DNA of 64,000 nucleotides from Enterobacter hormaechei ATCC 49162 (GTDB lineage Bacteria; Pseudomonadota; Gammaproteobacteria; Enterobacterales; Enterobacteriaceae). The stretch's first letter is position 1. Every line of letters begins with the position of its first letter. The notes below the pieces were generated by a model. That model searched no databases, was not told the DNA's origin, and saw only the letters and a program-made list of their open reading frames with translations. The stretch covers positions 310,001 through 374,000 of the forward strand of contig NZ_MKEQ01000001.1 of the NCBI RefSeq assembly GCF_001875655.1. Direction: 5' to 3'. A program made the translations under genes and the position numbers. Positions 56,401 through 64,000 of the stretch are shown here, piece after piece.

Positions 56401-57774
56401 GTGACCGCTTTTTCCACGCTGAACGTTCTGCCTGAAGCCCAACTGTCTAACCTGAATGAGTTGGGCTACCTGACTATGACCCCCGTCCAGGCCGCCGCTC
56501 TGCCGGCCATCCTCGAAGGCCGTGACGTGCGCGTGCAGGCGAAAACCGGCAGTGGAAAAACGGCTGCATTCGGTCTGGGCCTGTTACAACACATTGATGC
56601 AACCCTGTTTCAGACCCAGTCCCTGATACTCTGCCCGACGCGTGAGCTGGCCGACCAGGTCGCGGGGGAGTTGCGTCGCCTGGCGCGTTTTTTGCCTAAC
56701 ACCAAAATTTTAACGCTCTGCGGCGGGCAACCGTTCGGTGCGCAGCGCGATTCCCTTCAGCATGCGCCGCATATCATTGTGGCCACGCCGGGGCGTCTGC
56801 TTGATCACCTGCAAAAAGGCACCGTTTCACTCGATGCACTGCAAACGCTGGTGATGGATGAAGCTGACCGCATGCTGGACATGGGCTTCAGCGATGCGAT
56901 TGACGAAGTGATCCGCTTTGCGCCAGCCACACGTCAGACGCTGCTCTTTTCTGCCACCTGGCCAGAGGCCATTGCGGCGATCAGCGGGCGTGTGCAAAAG
57001 AACCCCCTGACCATTGAAATTGATACTGTCGATGCGTTGCCAGCGATTGAGCAGCAGTTCTTCGAGACATCGCAGCAGGGCAAAATTCCACTGCTGCAAA
57101 AGTTGCTGAGCCAACACCAGCCTGCGTCCTGCGTGGTGTTCTGTAATACCAAAAAAGATTGTCAGGCGGTGTGTGATGCCCTGAATGACGCCGGGCAGAG
57201 CGCATTATCGCTGCATGGCGATCTGGAACAGCGCGATCGCGATCAGACGCTGGTACGTTTCGCTAACGGCAGCGCTCGCGTGCTGGTTGCAACGGATGTC
57301 GCTGCCCGTGGCCTGGATATCAAATCGCTTGAGCTGGTGGTCAATTTCGAACTGGCATGGGATCCGGAAGTGCATGTCCACCGTATCGGGCGTACCGCAC
57401 GTGCGGGTAACAGTGGTCTCGCCATCAGCTTTTGTGCACCTGAAGAGGCGCAACGCGCCAATATTCTTGCGGAAATGCTGCAACTGAAACTTAACTGGGT
57501 GAGTGCCCCAGGTAATATCAGTATTGCTCCGCTGGCGGCGGAAATGGCCACGCTGTGCATCGACGGCGGTAAAAAGGCTAAAATGCGTCCCGGTGACGTT
57601 CTGGGGGCATTAACAGGGGATATCGGTCTCGACGGGGCAGATATTGGCAAGATCACGGTCCATCCTGCACATGTTTACGTAGCGGTTCGCCAGGCGGTTG
57701 CGCATAAGGCCTGGAAACAGTTGCAGGGCGGGAAGATTAAAGGGAAAACCTGCCGCGTTCGGCTCCTGAAGTAA
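56401..57774 (+). CDS. dbpA: ATP-dependent RNA helicase DbpA
   Basis: 457 residues with a GTG start. DEAD-box motifs are all visible: Q motif region (MTPVQ), Walker A AKTGSGKT (47-54), PTRELADQ, VMDEADRMLDMG, SAT, ATDVAARGLD and HRIGRTARAG. A C-terminal RNA-binding domain follows (about 385-457). DbpA is activated by hairpin 92 of 23S rRNA and acts in large-subunit assembly. Confidence 0.96.
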   Translation: MTAFSTLNVLPEAQLSNLNELGYLTMTPVQAAALPAILEGRDVRVQAKTGSGKTAAFGLGLLQHIDATLFQTQSLILCPTRELADQVAGELRRLARFLPNTKILTLCGGQPFGAQRDSLQHAPHIIVATPGRLLDHLQKGTVSLDALQTLVMDEADRMLDMGFSDAIDEVIRFAPATRQTLLFSATWPEAIAAISGRVQKNPLTIEIDTVDALPAIEQQFFETSQQGKIPLLQKLLSQHQPASCVVFCNTKKDCQAVCDALNDAGQSALSLHGDLEQRDRDQTLVRFANGSARVLVATDVAARGLDIKSLELVVNFELAWDPEVHVHRIGRTARAGNSGLAISFCAPEEAQRANILAEMLQLKLNWVSAPGNISIAPLAAEMATLCIDGGKKAKMRPGDVLGALTGDIGLDGADIGKITVHPAHVYVAVRQAVAHKAWKQLQGGKIKGKTCRVRLLK

Positions 57775-57782
57775 GCTTGAAA

Positions 57783-57809
57783 GCGTCTCAGAAACGATAT
57801 CTGAGACGC
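57783..57809. terminator. Hairpin between dbpA and ttcA
   Basis: A perfect 9-bp stem (gcgtctcag/ctgagacgc) with a 9-base loop lies 8 bp after the dbpA stop and 7 bp before the end of the convergent ttcA. The T run on either side is weak, so termination is plausible but not certain. Confidence 0.55.
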
Positions 57810-57816
57810 GGTCAGG

Positions 57817-58752
57817 TTATTTGACTTCTACCACGTTCAGGCGCAGTTCATCGAATTGCGCATCTTCTTCCTCTGGCTGCCAGCCAGCAGGTTGCATCGG
57901 GATCTCTTCCCGGTCAAACGCCAGATCCCCGCCATTTACCACCTCTGATCCGTGGTTAATCCCTTTGAAATCGAACAGTTCAACATCCGCGAGGTGCGAA
58001 GGCACCACGTTCTGCATGGCGCTGAACATGGTTTCGATGCGGCCCGGATAGCGTTTATCCCAGTCACGCAGCATGTCGCCAATGACCTGACGTTGCAGGT
58101 TCGGCTGTGAGCCGCACAGATTGCATGGAATGATAGGGAAGGCTTTGGCCTGAGAGAAACGCTCAATGTCTTTCTCGCGGCAGTAGGCGAGTGGGCGGAT
58201 CACGATGTGTTTGCCGTCATCGCTCATCAGCTTCGGTGGCATTCCCTTCATTTTGCCGCCGTAGAACATATTCAGAAACAGCGTTTGCAGAATGTCGTCC
58301 CGGTGATGACCAAGCGCAATTTTGGTGGCGCCCAGTTCAGTTGCGGTGCGGTACAGAATGCCGCGACGTAAACGTGAGCAGAGCGAGCAGGTCGTTTTGC
58401 CCTCTGGGATCTTCTCTTTAACAATGCCGTAGGTATTCTCTTCTACGATTTTGTACTCAACGCCCAGGTTTTCCAGGTATTCAGGCAGGATATGCTCCGG
58501 GAAGCCAGGCTGTTTTTGATCGAGGTTAACCGCGACCAGGGAAAAGTTCACCGGTGCGCTTTGCTGAAGATTGCGCAGGATCTCCAGCATGGTATAGCTG
58601 TCTTTACCGCCCGACAGGCAGACCATGATGCGATCGCCTTCTTCAATCATGTTGAAGTCTGCAATGGCTTCGCCCACGTTACGGCGCAGTCGCTTTTGCA
58701 GTTTATTCAGGTTGTATTGTTCTTTTTTGTTAATTTCTTGATTTTGTTGCAT
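57817..58752 (-). CDS. ttcA: tRNA 2-thiocytidine(32) synthetase TtcA
   Basis: 311 residues. PP-loop SGGKDS is at 47-52, with Cys pairs at 122/125 (TTCSLC) and 210/213 (IPCNLC) that bind the iron-sulfur cluster. TtcA adds sulfur to C32 of certain tRNAs in an ATP-dependent reaction. In E. coli K-12 this gene borders the Rac prophage. Here the coding sequence is whole, but an integrase remnant lies just upstream. Confidence 0.95.
   Translation of the reverse strand: MQQNQEINKKEQYNLNKLQKRLRRNVGEAIADFNMIEEGDRIMVCLSGGKDSYTMLEILRNLQQSAPVNFSLVAVNLDQKQPGFPEHILPEYLENLGVEYKIVEENTYGIVKEKIPEGKTTCSLCSRLRRGILYRTATELGATKIALGHHRDDILQTLFLNMFYGGKMKGMPPKLMSDDGKHIVIRPLAYCREKDIERFSQAKAFPIIPCNLCGSQPNLQRQVIGDMLRDWDKRYPGRIETMFSAMQNVVPSHLADVELFDFKGINHGSEVVNGGDLAFDREEIPMQPAGWQPEEEDAQFDELRLNVVEVK
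58702..58727. other. Putative Rac-type attachment core in the start of ttcA
   Basis: The sequence tttattcaggttgtattgtt, followed by cttttt, closely resembles the Rac attachment core as I recall it from E. coli. It lies about 75 bp from the surviving integrase end, the normal distance between an att site and its integrase gene. Assignment depends on memory of the Rac core. Confidence 0.45.
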
Positions 58753-58801
58753 TTATACGTTACTCAGATCTTAAATGGGGCACAGGGTGAGGAAAACGAC
58801 T

Positions 58802-59044
58802 TCAAAGCGTCAGCTTCGTGTTCATCTCTTCTATCCATGTAGCATAGATTTCATACACCATCAGCGCATTTTCGTGCCCCATCTGGTTAGCATTTAAAGA
58901 CGGGTTTGCGGCTGCCGGTAAAAACCAGCATGCGAAAGTGTGCCGTGTATGGTACGGATTGCAGCGACGAATGCCAGCACGATTTACAAATGAGCCCCAC
59001 AGGAGAAGTTTGGTTAAGACTGAAGGGTTGTCTACACTTACAGC
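58802..59044 (-). pseudogene. C-terminal remnant of a phage tyrosine recombinase (integrase)
   Basis: The minus strand is open from 59044 to the TGA at 58802 and reads WGSFVNRAGIRRCNPYHTRH, then TFACW and later QMGHENALMVYEIYATWI. The catalytic Arg (in HTRHTF), His (in MGHE) and Tyr (in EIYATW) of the C-terminal domain are recognisable. The N-terminal and central parts are missing and there is no start. It is a fossil of a prophage that once integrated at ttcA. Confidence 0.85.
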
Positions 59045-59069
59045 TTACGCAGTAAAAACGGAGGTGAAA

Positions 59070-59201
59070 ATGACTGACCGTCCCGTTAATGGTGACCATC
59101 CTGATTATAACCCCAGCCCGGAAAACCCGGAAAAGGATGGAAAAAAACCGAAAGATGATCCTGGCTCAGCGCCTGAATCAGGTGATAAAGATCCAGAGTG
59201 A
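59070..59201 (+). CDS. Small hydrophilic protein, 43 residues
   Basis: An ATG at 59070 follows GGAGGTGAA, an excellent ribosome-binding site; the longer upstream frame from 58938 runs through the integrase remnant and is unlikely. The protein (MTDRPVNGDHPDYNPSPENP and onward) is very rich in Pro, Asp, Lys and Glu and probably disordered. A terminator follows 8 bp later. Family not recognised. Confidence 0.6.
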   Translation: MTDRPVNGDHPDYNPSPENPEKDGKKPKDDPGSAPESGDKDPE

Positions 59202-59208
59202 TGACAAG

Positions 59209-59230
59209 CCGCCTTCACGAAGGCGGTTTT
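59209..59230 (+). terminator. Terminator after the 43-residue gene
   Basis: A 7-bp perfect stem (ccgcctt/aaggcgg) with a 4-base loop is followed by TTTT, 8 bp after the stop codon. Its presence supports the small gene upstream being a real transcription unit. Confidence 0.8.
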
Positions 59231-59392
59231 AACCTAAATTACGGCACCGCTATCAACCCTATCCTCGTCAACATTGTCTGATGACCGATCCCCTGTTTTG
59301 CCGGGCGATAAAGCACGGATCTCATACCTGCGTGCCAGCGTGTTTTACAGTACTCCTGCTACGCTTTTTGAGAGGGACAAGGGAGCACTTCT

Positions 59393-59590
59393 ATGAAGAA
59401 TAAAGACGAGCAAACAGGATTAGTTGGGCTGGCGATTGGCGCTGCCGTAATTGGGCTGGTTTCATCGCAGAAGATCATCAACCGTGAAAGTATTGTCGAT
59501 GAGCTGGTGAGGCTCGGCAGACAGAAGGGAGATGGTGTCGAAGATGAGGTTTTTCTAAAAGCCGCTGAGTTAGTGAGAAAAGGGGTATAA
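59393..59590 (+). CDS. Small protein with one membrane segment, 65 residues
   Basis: The ATG at 59393 follows AAGGGAG. Residues about 9-24 (GLVGLAIGAAVIGLVS) form one hydrophobic segment, followed by a charged helical tail (SIVDELVRLGRQKGDG). Family not recognised. The next gene starts 3 bp after its stop, so they are probably co-transcribed. Confidence 0.65.
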   Translation: MKNKDEQTGLVGLAIGAAVIGLVSSQKIINRESIVDELVRLGRQKGDGVEDEVFLKAAELVRKGV

Positions 59591-59593
59591 ACG

Positions 59594-60016
59594 ATGGCTG
59601 ACATTCGTCTTGCACAGTGTCATTGTGGGGCGGTGAAATTTACAGTTGAGCTGACGGACGGCCTGAATACCGCACGTCGATGTAGCTGTTCATTTTGCAG
59701 GATGCGTGGAGCGGTAGTGGTTTCCGCGCCATTAACGGGCATTAAGGTGACGCAGGGCGCGGATGCGCTCACAGAGTACCGTTTCAACACCGGCACGGCG
59801 CGCCATTTCTTCTGCTCGATCTGCGGTATTTATACGTTCCATCAGCGGCGTTCCAATCCCAATGAATATGGTGTGAATGTCGCCTGTCTGGAAAATGTCA
59901 CGCCTTTCGACTTCCCGGAGGTGGTGGTAATGGATGGAGTAAATCATCCTGCGGATGGCGACAGCGGGGTAATTGGCTATCTCTCTTTCCGCAAAGAAGA
60001 GGCGAAACAGAGATAA
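59594..60016 (+). CDS. GFA/CENP-V family zinc-binding protein
   Basis: 140 residues with the zinc-binding cysteine pattern of the family: QCHCGAVKF, RCSCSFCRMRGA and FFCSICGIYTFH. Members are called glutathione-dependent formaldehyde-activating-like, but most have no proven activity. The start is 3 bp after the preceding small gene. Cytoplasmic; substrate unknown. Confidence 0.88.
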   Translation: MADIRLAQCHCGAVKFTVELTDGLNTARRCSCSFCRMRGAVVVSAPLTGIKVTQGADALTEYRFNTGTARHFFCSICGIYTFHQRRSNPNEYGVNVACLENVTPFDFPEVVVMDGVNHPADGDSGVIGYLSFRKEEAKQR

Positions 60017-60046
60017 AAAATTAGCCCGCAGATCGCTGCGGGCTAA
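60014..60046 (-). terminator. Terminator for ompN
   Basis: A perfect 11-bp stem (ttagcccgcag/ctgcgggctaa) with a 4-base loop is followed on the minus strand by six T. It overlaps the stop of the convergent GFA gene and lies 5 bp beyond the ompN stop. Confidence 0.9.
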
Positions 60047-60051
60047 CGGGA

Positions 60052-61179
60052 TTAGAACTGGTAAACCAGACCTAACGCTACGATGTCATCGGTGCCGATG
60101 CCATTGTTTTTGTAGAATGAATCATCTTCATCCAGCAGGTTGATTTTATAATCAACATAGGTGGACATATTTTTGTTGAAATAGTAGGTAGCACCTACAT
60201 CAGCATATTTCACCAGATCTTTATCGTCCTGGCCATTGCCCAGATCTTTACCTTTGGACTGTAAATACGAAATAGCCGGACGCAGGCCGAAGTCAAACTG
60301 ATATTGTGCGGTCACTTCAAAGTTCTGGGTTTTGTTTGCCACCGCATCCGCATTGTCACCGTACGGCGTCATATTACGGGTTTCGGAATACATTGCCGCC
60401 AGGTAAATATTGTTGGCGTCGTATTTCAGGCCAGCGGTCCAGGCATCCGCAGTGTCGCCGCCCGCAGTGGTGTAATTCACCTGATCGTTGGTACGGTCAG
60501 AAGAGGCATATGCCGCACCCGCGCTGAAGCCCATGCCGAAATCATATGTCGCAGATATACCGTAACCGTCACCATTCTCATGACGTGTATCACGACCGTT
60601 GTTGGTCCCTTCATTGGTAGAGCAGAAATTCTCGTCGCAGTTGTTACCTTCATTATTACCCTGATACTGCACCGCGAAGTCCAGACCCTGCACCAGACCA
60701 AAGAAGTCGGTGTTACGATAGGTCGCCACGCCGTTTGCACGACCAGTCATGAAGTTATCGGCGTTAGTATAAGAGTCGCCACCAAATTCTGGCAGCATAT
60801 CGGTCCAGCCTTCCACGTCGTACAGGACGCCATAGTTACGGCCATAATCGAAGGAGCCGTAGTCACCAAACTTCACACCCGCGAAGGCCAGACGCGTCCA
60901 GGACTGATTGTCAGACCCTTCGGTGTTGTTTGCCTGAATGTTGTATTCCCACTGTGCGAAGCCGGTCATCATGTCGTTGATTTGGGTTTCACCTTTGAAG
61001 CCCAGACGCATATAGGTTTGGTCGCCATCTTTAGATGTGTCGTCAGAGAAATAATGCAGACCATCTACTTTGCCATACAGATCCAGTTTATTGCCGTCTT
61101 TATTATAAATTTCAGCTGCGTGGGTTGCTCCAGCCATTAACAGAGCGGGGATCATCAGTGCCAGTACTTTTCTTTGCAT
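60052..61179 (-). CDS. ompN: General porin OmpN (OmpC/OmpF family)
   Basis: 375 residues with a signal peptide ending [20 protein letters not shown], the hallmark of trimeric enterobacterial porins, and a C-terminal VALGLVYQF. The L3 constriction motif PEFGGDS is present. It allows passive diffusion of small solutes through the outer membrane. Location between the dbpA-ttcA region and nifJ, with MicC divergent from it, identifies it as ompN rather than ompC or ompF. Confidence 0.88.
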   Translation of the reverse strand: MQRKVLALMIPALLMAGATHAAEIYNKDGNKLDLYGKVDGLHYFSDDTSKDGDQTYMRLGFKGETQINDMMTGFAQWEYNIQANNTEGSDNQSWTRLAFAGVKFGDYGSFDYGRNYGVLYDVEGWTDMLPEFGGDSYTNADNFMTGRANGVATYRNTDFFGLVQGLDFAVQYQGNNEGNNCDENFCSTNEGTNNGRDTRHENGDGYGISATYDFGMGFSAGAAYASSDRTNDQVNYTTAGGDTADAWTAGLKYDANNIYLAAMYSETRNMTPYGDNADAVANKTQNFEVTAQYQFDFGLRPAISYLQSKGKDLGNGQDDKDLVKYADVGATYYFNKNMSTYVDYKINLLDEDDSFYKNNGIGTDDIVALGLVYQF

Positions 61180-61414
61180 TTTGATTATTCCTTTGCAGTT
61201 ATTTTTTTATTGCTTAGTGAACTTTCCGGGCTGGAAAGGTGTCCCATGCTAAATCACTCTGGCGGCGGATGAATAAATTATAATTGTTACGGGTTAAGTA
61301 AAATCTAAACCAAATGATGCGATTGAAATAGCGATTGATGCAGTGAATGAGTTGTTGGAATCAATACAAAATAAAAATTATTAATCATGAGTGAAATAGG
61401 GTAATCTCCACGCC

Positions 61415-61530
61415 GTTATATGCCTTTAAGATTTCTTCATCCATAATTCATGTGAATATTTCTCAGAACATTGAGGCAATTTTCACCGATCTTCTGGATT
61501 AGCCCGGTGCACGTGCATCGGGCTTTTTTT
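61415..61530 (+). ncRNA. micC: MicC small RNA
   Basis: The 5' end gttatatgccttt matches the start of E. coli MicC, the part that pairs with the ompC leader. The middle is diverged. The 3' end is a strong terminator (agcccg...cgggct plus T7). It is divergent from ompN and beside nifJ, as in E. coli. MicC is an Hfq-dependent repressor of OmpC synthesis. About 116 nt here. Confidence 0.88.
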
Positions 61531-61533
61531 CTG

Positions 61534-61561
61534 GCAAAAAAATGCCCGGACAAGCCGGGCA
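61534..61561 (-). terminator. Terminator for nifJ
   Basis: A perfect 7-bp stem (tgcccgg/ccgggca) with loop ACAAG is followed on the minus strand by a run of seven T (61536-61542). It lies 6 bp beyond the nifJ stop and back to back with the MicC terminator. Confidence 0.85.
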
Positions 61562-61567
61562 CAGGGA

Positions 61568-64000
61568 TTAATCACTGGTCGATTTTTCGGCTTTCCCTGC
61601 CAGTTGCGCCAGGAAGTCATATCGTTTCTGAAGATCTGCTGCCGCATCCTTCCATAGCTGCTCCGCTACTTCTGGCTGTTGGGCGTTCAGTCGGCGGAAA
61701 CGCTGCTCCTGAAGTAAGGTTTCGGCAAGCGCGTCTGATGGCGGACGCGAATCCAGCGCCAGCGGTAATTTCCCTTCATCGGCACGGCGCGGATCAAAGC
61801 GGTACAGCGGCCAGAAGCCGGTAGCGGTGAGCTGACGCATCTGGTCGTGACTGAGCGCCAGATCGTAGCCATGCTCTTCACACGGGCTGTAGGCGATGAT
61901 CAGCGACGGGCCAGGATACGCCTCCGCTTCCTGTATGGCTTTCACCGTCTGGTTAAGCTGCGCGCCCAGTGAAATCTGCGCGACGTAGACGTGTCCATAC
62001 ATCATCATGCTGACGCCCAGATCTTTCCGCGCCTTGCGCTTGCCATGCTCACCAAATTTCGTGACCGCACCCAATGGCGTTGCTTTTGATGCCTGTCCGC
62101 CGGTGTTGGAATAACACTGAGTATCGAGCACCAGAATATTGACGTTTTCGGTCAGGCTCAGGACATGGTCAAGACCACCAAACCCAATATCATAGGCCCA
62201 TCCGTCACCGCCAATCAGCCAGACAGATTTTTCTACCAGCGCGTCCGCATCGGTCAGCAGTTGTTCAGCCCCCTCAGTACCCTGAAGCGCGTTATGCAGT
62301 TCAGCAACCTGGGCACGACGAACGTCAGGTGTGGCCTCCGCATGCAGCGCGTCATTCAGTTCCGCCGGGATCTTATCGGCAAACTGTGCCAGCAAACGCA
62401 TTACGCGGGCGCGGTGCTGATCGACCGTCAGACGGAACCCCAGACCAAATTCTGCGTTATCCTCGAAAAGCGAGTTTGCCCACGCCGGACCGCGACCATT
62501 CGCGTCGGTGGTATAAGGCGTGGACGGCAGGTTACCCCCGTAGATGGACGAACAGCCCGTCGCGTTGGCAATCAGCATCCGGTCGCCGTAAAGCTGGGTA
62601 AGCAGTTTGATATACGGCGTTTCACCGCAGCCTGAGCACGCCCCGGAGTACTCAAAGAGCGGGGTGATGAGTTGCGAGGTACGAATGTCAATGCGTTCCA
62701 GCTTGTTGCGATCGATTTCAGGCAGGTCGAGGAAGAAATCATAATTCACTTTCTCTTCTTCAACATGTTCCAGACGCGACATCATATTGATGGCTTTGAT
62801 TGACGGATCCTGACGATCTTTCGCCGGGCACACCTCGACGCACAGGTTACAGCCGGTACAGTCTTCCGGCGCCACCTGAAGAACATATTTCTGGCCACGC
62901 ATATCGCGGGATTTTACATCCAGCGAGTGCAGACTTTCCGGTGCGGCAGCCAACGCTTCTGGGGACACCACTTTGGCGCGAATGGCGGAGTGCGGGCAGG
63001 CCGCGACGCAGTGGTTGCACTGGGTGCACAGCTCTTCTTTCCAGATAGGGATCGCTTCGGCAATATTGCGTTTTTCCCAGCGGGTTGTGCCCATCGGCCA
63101 GGTGCCGTCAGGCGGAAGCGCAGAGACGGGAAGGGTATCACCCAAACCCGCAAGCATCGCCGCCGTGACGGTTTTGACGAAATCCGGGGCGGCGTCAGAC
63201 ACCACGGGTGGCCGGTTCGGGCTGCTGGCATTGACCGGCTGCAACGGCACCTCGAACAGCGACTCGCGCGCCAGCGCCAGCGCCTGCCAGTTGCGCTCAA
63301 CCAGCTCCTGACCTTTGCTGCTGTAGCTTTTGGCAATCGCCCCCTGAAGTTCCATCAGCGCACTGTCACCCGGCAGAATATTGGTCAGATGGAAGAATGC
63401 CATCTGCATGACCGTATTGATGCGCGCGGCCAGGCCGCATTCGCGGGCGATCTTCGCGGCGTTAATGACATACAGGCGCGCCTGTTTCTGGTTCAGTACC
63501 GCCTGGACTTCCTGTGGCAGACGCGCCCAGACCTCATCGGCGCTGTAAGGGGTGTTGATCAGGAAAATACCGCCGGGCTTCAGGCGCTCGGCCATCTGGT
63601 ATTTATCAATGAACTGGAGCTGGTGACAGCCAACAAAATCTGCCTGAGAAATCAGGTATGCCGAGCGGATCGGGTGTTCGCTGACGCGCAGGTGGGAGAC
63701 GGTCAGCCCGCCCGCTTTTTTGGAGTCGTAGACGAAATAGCCTTGCGCATACCACGGCGTGGAATTGCCGATAATTTTAATGTTGTTCTTGGTCGCCGAG
63801 ACGCTGCCGTCACTGCCCAGGCCGTAGAACAGCGCTTCCAGTTTCGCATTCGAAGGCAGGGTGTTTTCTGGCAAGGGGAGGGAAAGGTTAGTTACGTCAT
63901 CATAAATGCCGACCGTAAAGCGCGGCTTCGGTTTTGACTCGCGCAGTTCAGTAAATACCGCCAGGACGCACTCCGGCCCGAACTCTTTGGAAGACAATCC
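61568..64000 (-). CDS. nifJ: Pyruvate:flavodoxin oxidoreductase, C-terminal 810 residues (cut by window edge)
   Basis: The family has about 1170 residues; the N-terminal third lies beyond the window. Visible parts are a TPP/CoA-region motif (YGLGSDGSVSATKNNIKIIG), two 4Fe-4S motifs (CTQCNHCVAACPHSAI and CTGCNLCVEVCPAK), a third cluster region (GACSGCGETPY) and the TPP-binding stretch GGDGWAYDIGFGGLDHV. It oxidises pyruvate to acetyl-CoA and reduces flavodoxin. E. coli calls it ydbK; no nitrogen-fixation genes are nearby. Confidence 0.95.
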   Translation of the reverse strand, partial: GLSSKEFGPECVLAVFTELRESKPKPRFTVGIYDDVTNLSLPLPENTLPSNAKLEALFYGLGSDGSVSATKNNIKIIGNSTPWYAQGYFVYDSKKAGGLTVSHLRVSEHPIRSAYLISQADFVGCHQLQFIDKYQMAERLKPGGIFLINTPYSADEVWARLPQEVQAVLNQKQARLYVINAAKIARECGLAARINTVMQMAFFHLTNILPGDSALMELQGAIAKSYSSKGQELVERNWQALALARESLFEVPLQPVNASSPNRPPVVSDAAPDFVKTVTAAMLAGLGDTLPVSALPPDGTWPMGTTRWEKRNIAEAIPIWKEELCTQCNHCVAACPHSAIRAKVVSPEALAAAPESLHSLDVKSRDMRGQKYVLQVAPEDCTGCNLCVEVCPAKDRQDPSIKAINMMSRLEHVEEEKVNYDFFLDLPEIDRNKLERIDIRTSQLITPLFEYSGACSGCGETPYIKLLTQLYGDRMLIANATGCSSIYGGNLPSTPYTTDANGRGPAWANSLFEDNAEFGLGFRLTVDQHRARVMRLLAQFADKIPAELNDALHAEATPDVRRAQVAELHNALQGTEGAEQLLTDADALVEKSVWLIGGDGWAYDIGFGGLDHVLSLTENVNILVLDTQCYSNTGGQASKATPLGAVTKFGEHGKRKARKDLGVSMMMYGHVYVAQISLGAQLNQTVKAIQEAEAYPGPSLIIAYSPCEEHGYDLALSHDQMRQLTATGFWPLYRFDPRRADEGKLPLALDSRPPSDALAETLLQEQRFRRLNAQQPEVAEQLWKDAAADLQKRYDFLAQLAGKAEKSTSD

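Noticed and set aside
60304..61140. Plus-strand open frame opposite ompN
   Set aside because: Shadow frame of a porin gene with strong codon bias; no start signal and a repetitive Ile/Val/Thr-rich translation.
62927..63937. Long plus-strand open frame opposite nifJ
   Set aside because: It mirrors the nifJ coding frame in GC-rich DNA; the nifJ motifs on the minus strand are unambiguous.
61568..64000. A nitrogen fixation (nif) region
   Set aside because: Only nifJ is present, in the context typical of E. coli ydbK beside ompN and micC; no other nif genes are seen.
1..64000. CRISPR arrays, tRNA or rRNA genes, insertion sequences
   Set aside because: No regularly spaced repeats, no tRNA-like cloverleaf sequence and no transposase-like protein or terminal inverted repeats were seen on either strand.

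Overview
The window is chromosomal DNA from a member of the Enterobacteriaceae, most likely Enterobacter cloacae complex or a close relative such as Lelliottia or Leclercia. Gene content and order follow Escherichia coli K-12 at both ends (ycjM-W, ompG, ycjXF-tyrR, tpx, ycjG, mpaA, mppA on the left; zntB, fnrS, dbpA, ttcA, ompN, micC, nifJ/ydbK on the right). A complete type VI secretion system (T6SS) locus occupies the middle, where E. coli has ynaI-uspE-fnr and neighbours. Protein families were assigned by reading motifs and recalling family features; no search was run.

Left part (1-20453). A dense operon encodes an ABC sugar importer (ycjN, ycjO, ycjP and an apparently full-length ATPase gene ycjV), two sugar 3-dehydrogenases (ycjQ, ycjS), a 3-keto-sugar epimerase (ycjR), a kojibiose phosphorylase (ycjT) and beta-phosphoglucomutase (ycjU). 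The porin gene ompG follows, and the LacI-type repressor gene ycjW lies convergent to it. Next come ycjX-ycjF-tyrR (a sigma-32-like promoter and a TyrR-box-like palindrome are visible), then tpx and three cell-wall peptide recycling genes: ycjG (L-Ala-D/L-Glu epimerase), mpaA (murein peptide amidase) and mppA (murein tripeptide binding).

T6SS island (about 20.5-53.4 kb). All thirteen core genes are present: tssB, tssC, tssK, tssL, hcp (tssD), clpV (tssH), vgrG (tssI), tssM, tssA, tssF, tssG, tssJ, tssE, with an OmpA-like anchor and a TagA/VasL-like protein. Two AT-rich cargo regions break up the GC-rich core. The first, after vgrG, has a DUF4431 secreted protein, a large LysM effector with two putative peptidoglycan-cleaving domains, a secreted partner and a decayed second toxin domain. 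The second, between tssA and tssF, has two related PAAR-membrane effectors with paired small membrane proteins, a frameshifted gene, an orphan small membrane protein, and a 68-codon hybrid gene made of the start of tssF joined to the end of tssA. That hybrid looks like the scar of recombination that added an effector-immunity cassette using the flanking core genes as homology.

Right part (53.4-64 kb). A chemoreceptor gene lacking a periplasmic sensor domain precedes zntB. The small RNA FnrS, with an FNR box, lies between zntB and dbpA. ttcA is intact, but the C-terminal end of a phage integrase survives next to its start, the place where Rac sits in E. coli. A few small orphan genes, a GFA/CENP-V family protein, the porin gene ompN, the divergent small RNA MicC and a truncated (by the window edge) pyruvate:flavodoxin oxidoreductase gene complete the window. 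I saw no tRNA, rRNA, CRISPR array or insertion sequence.
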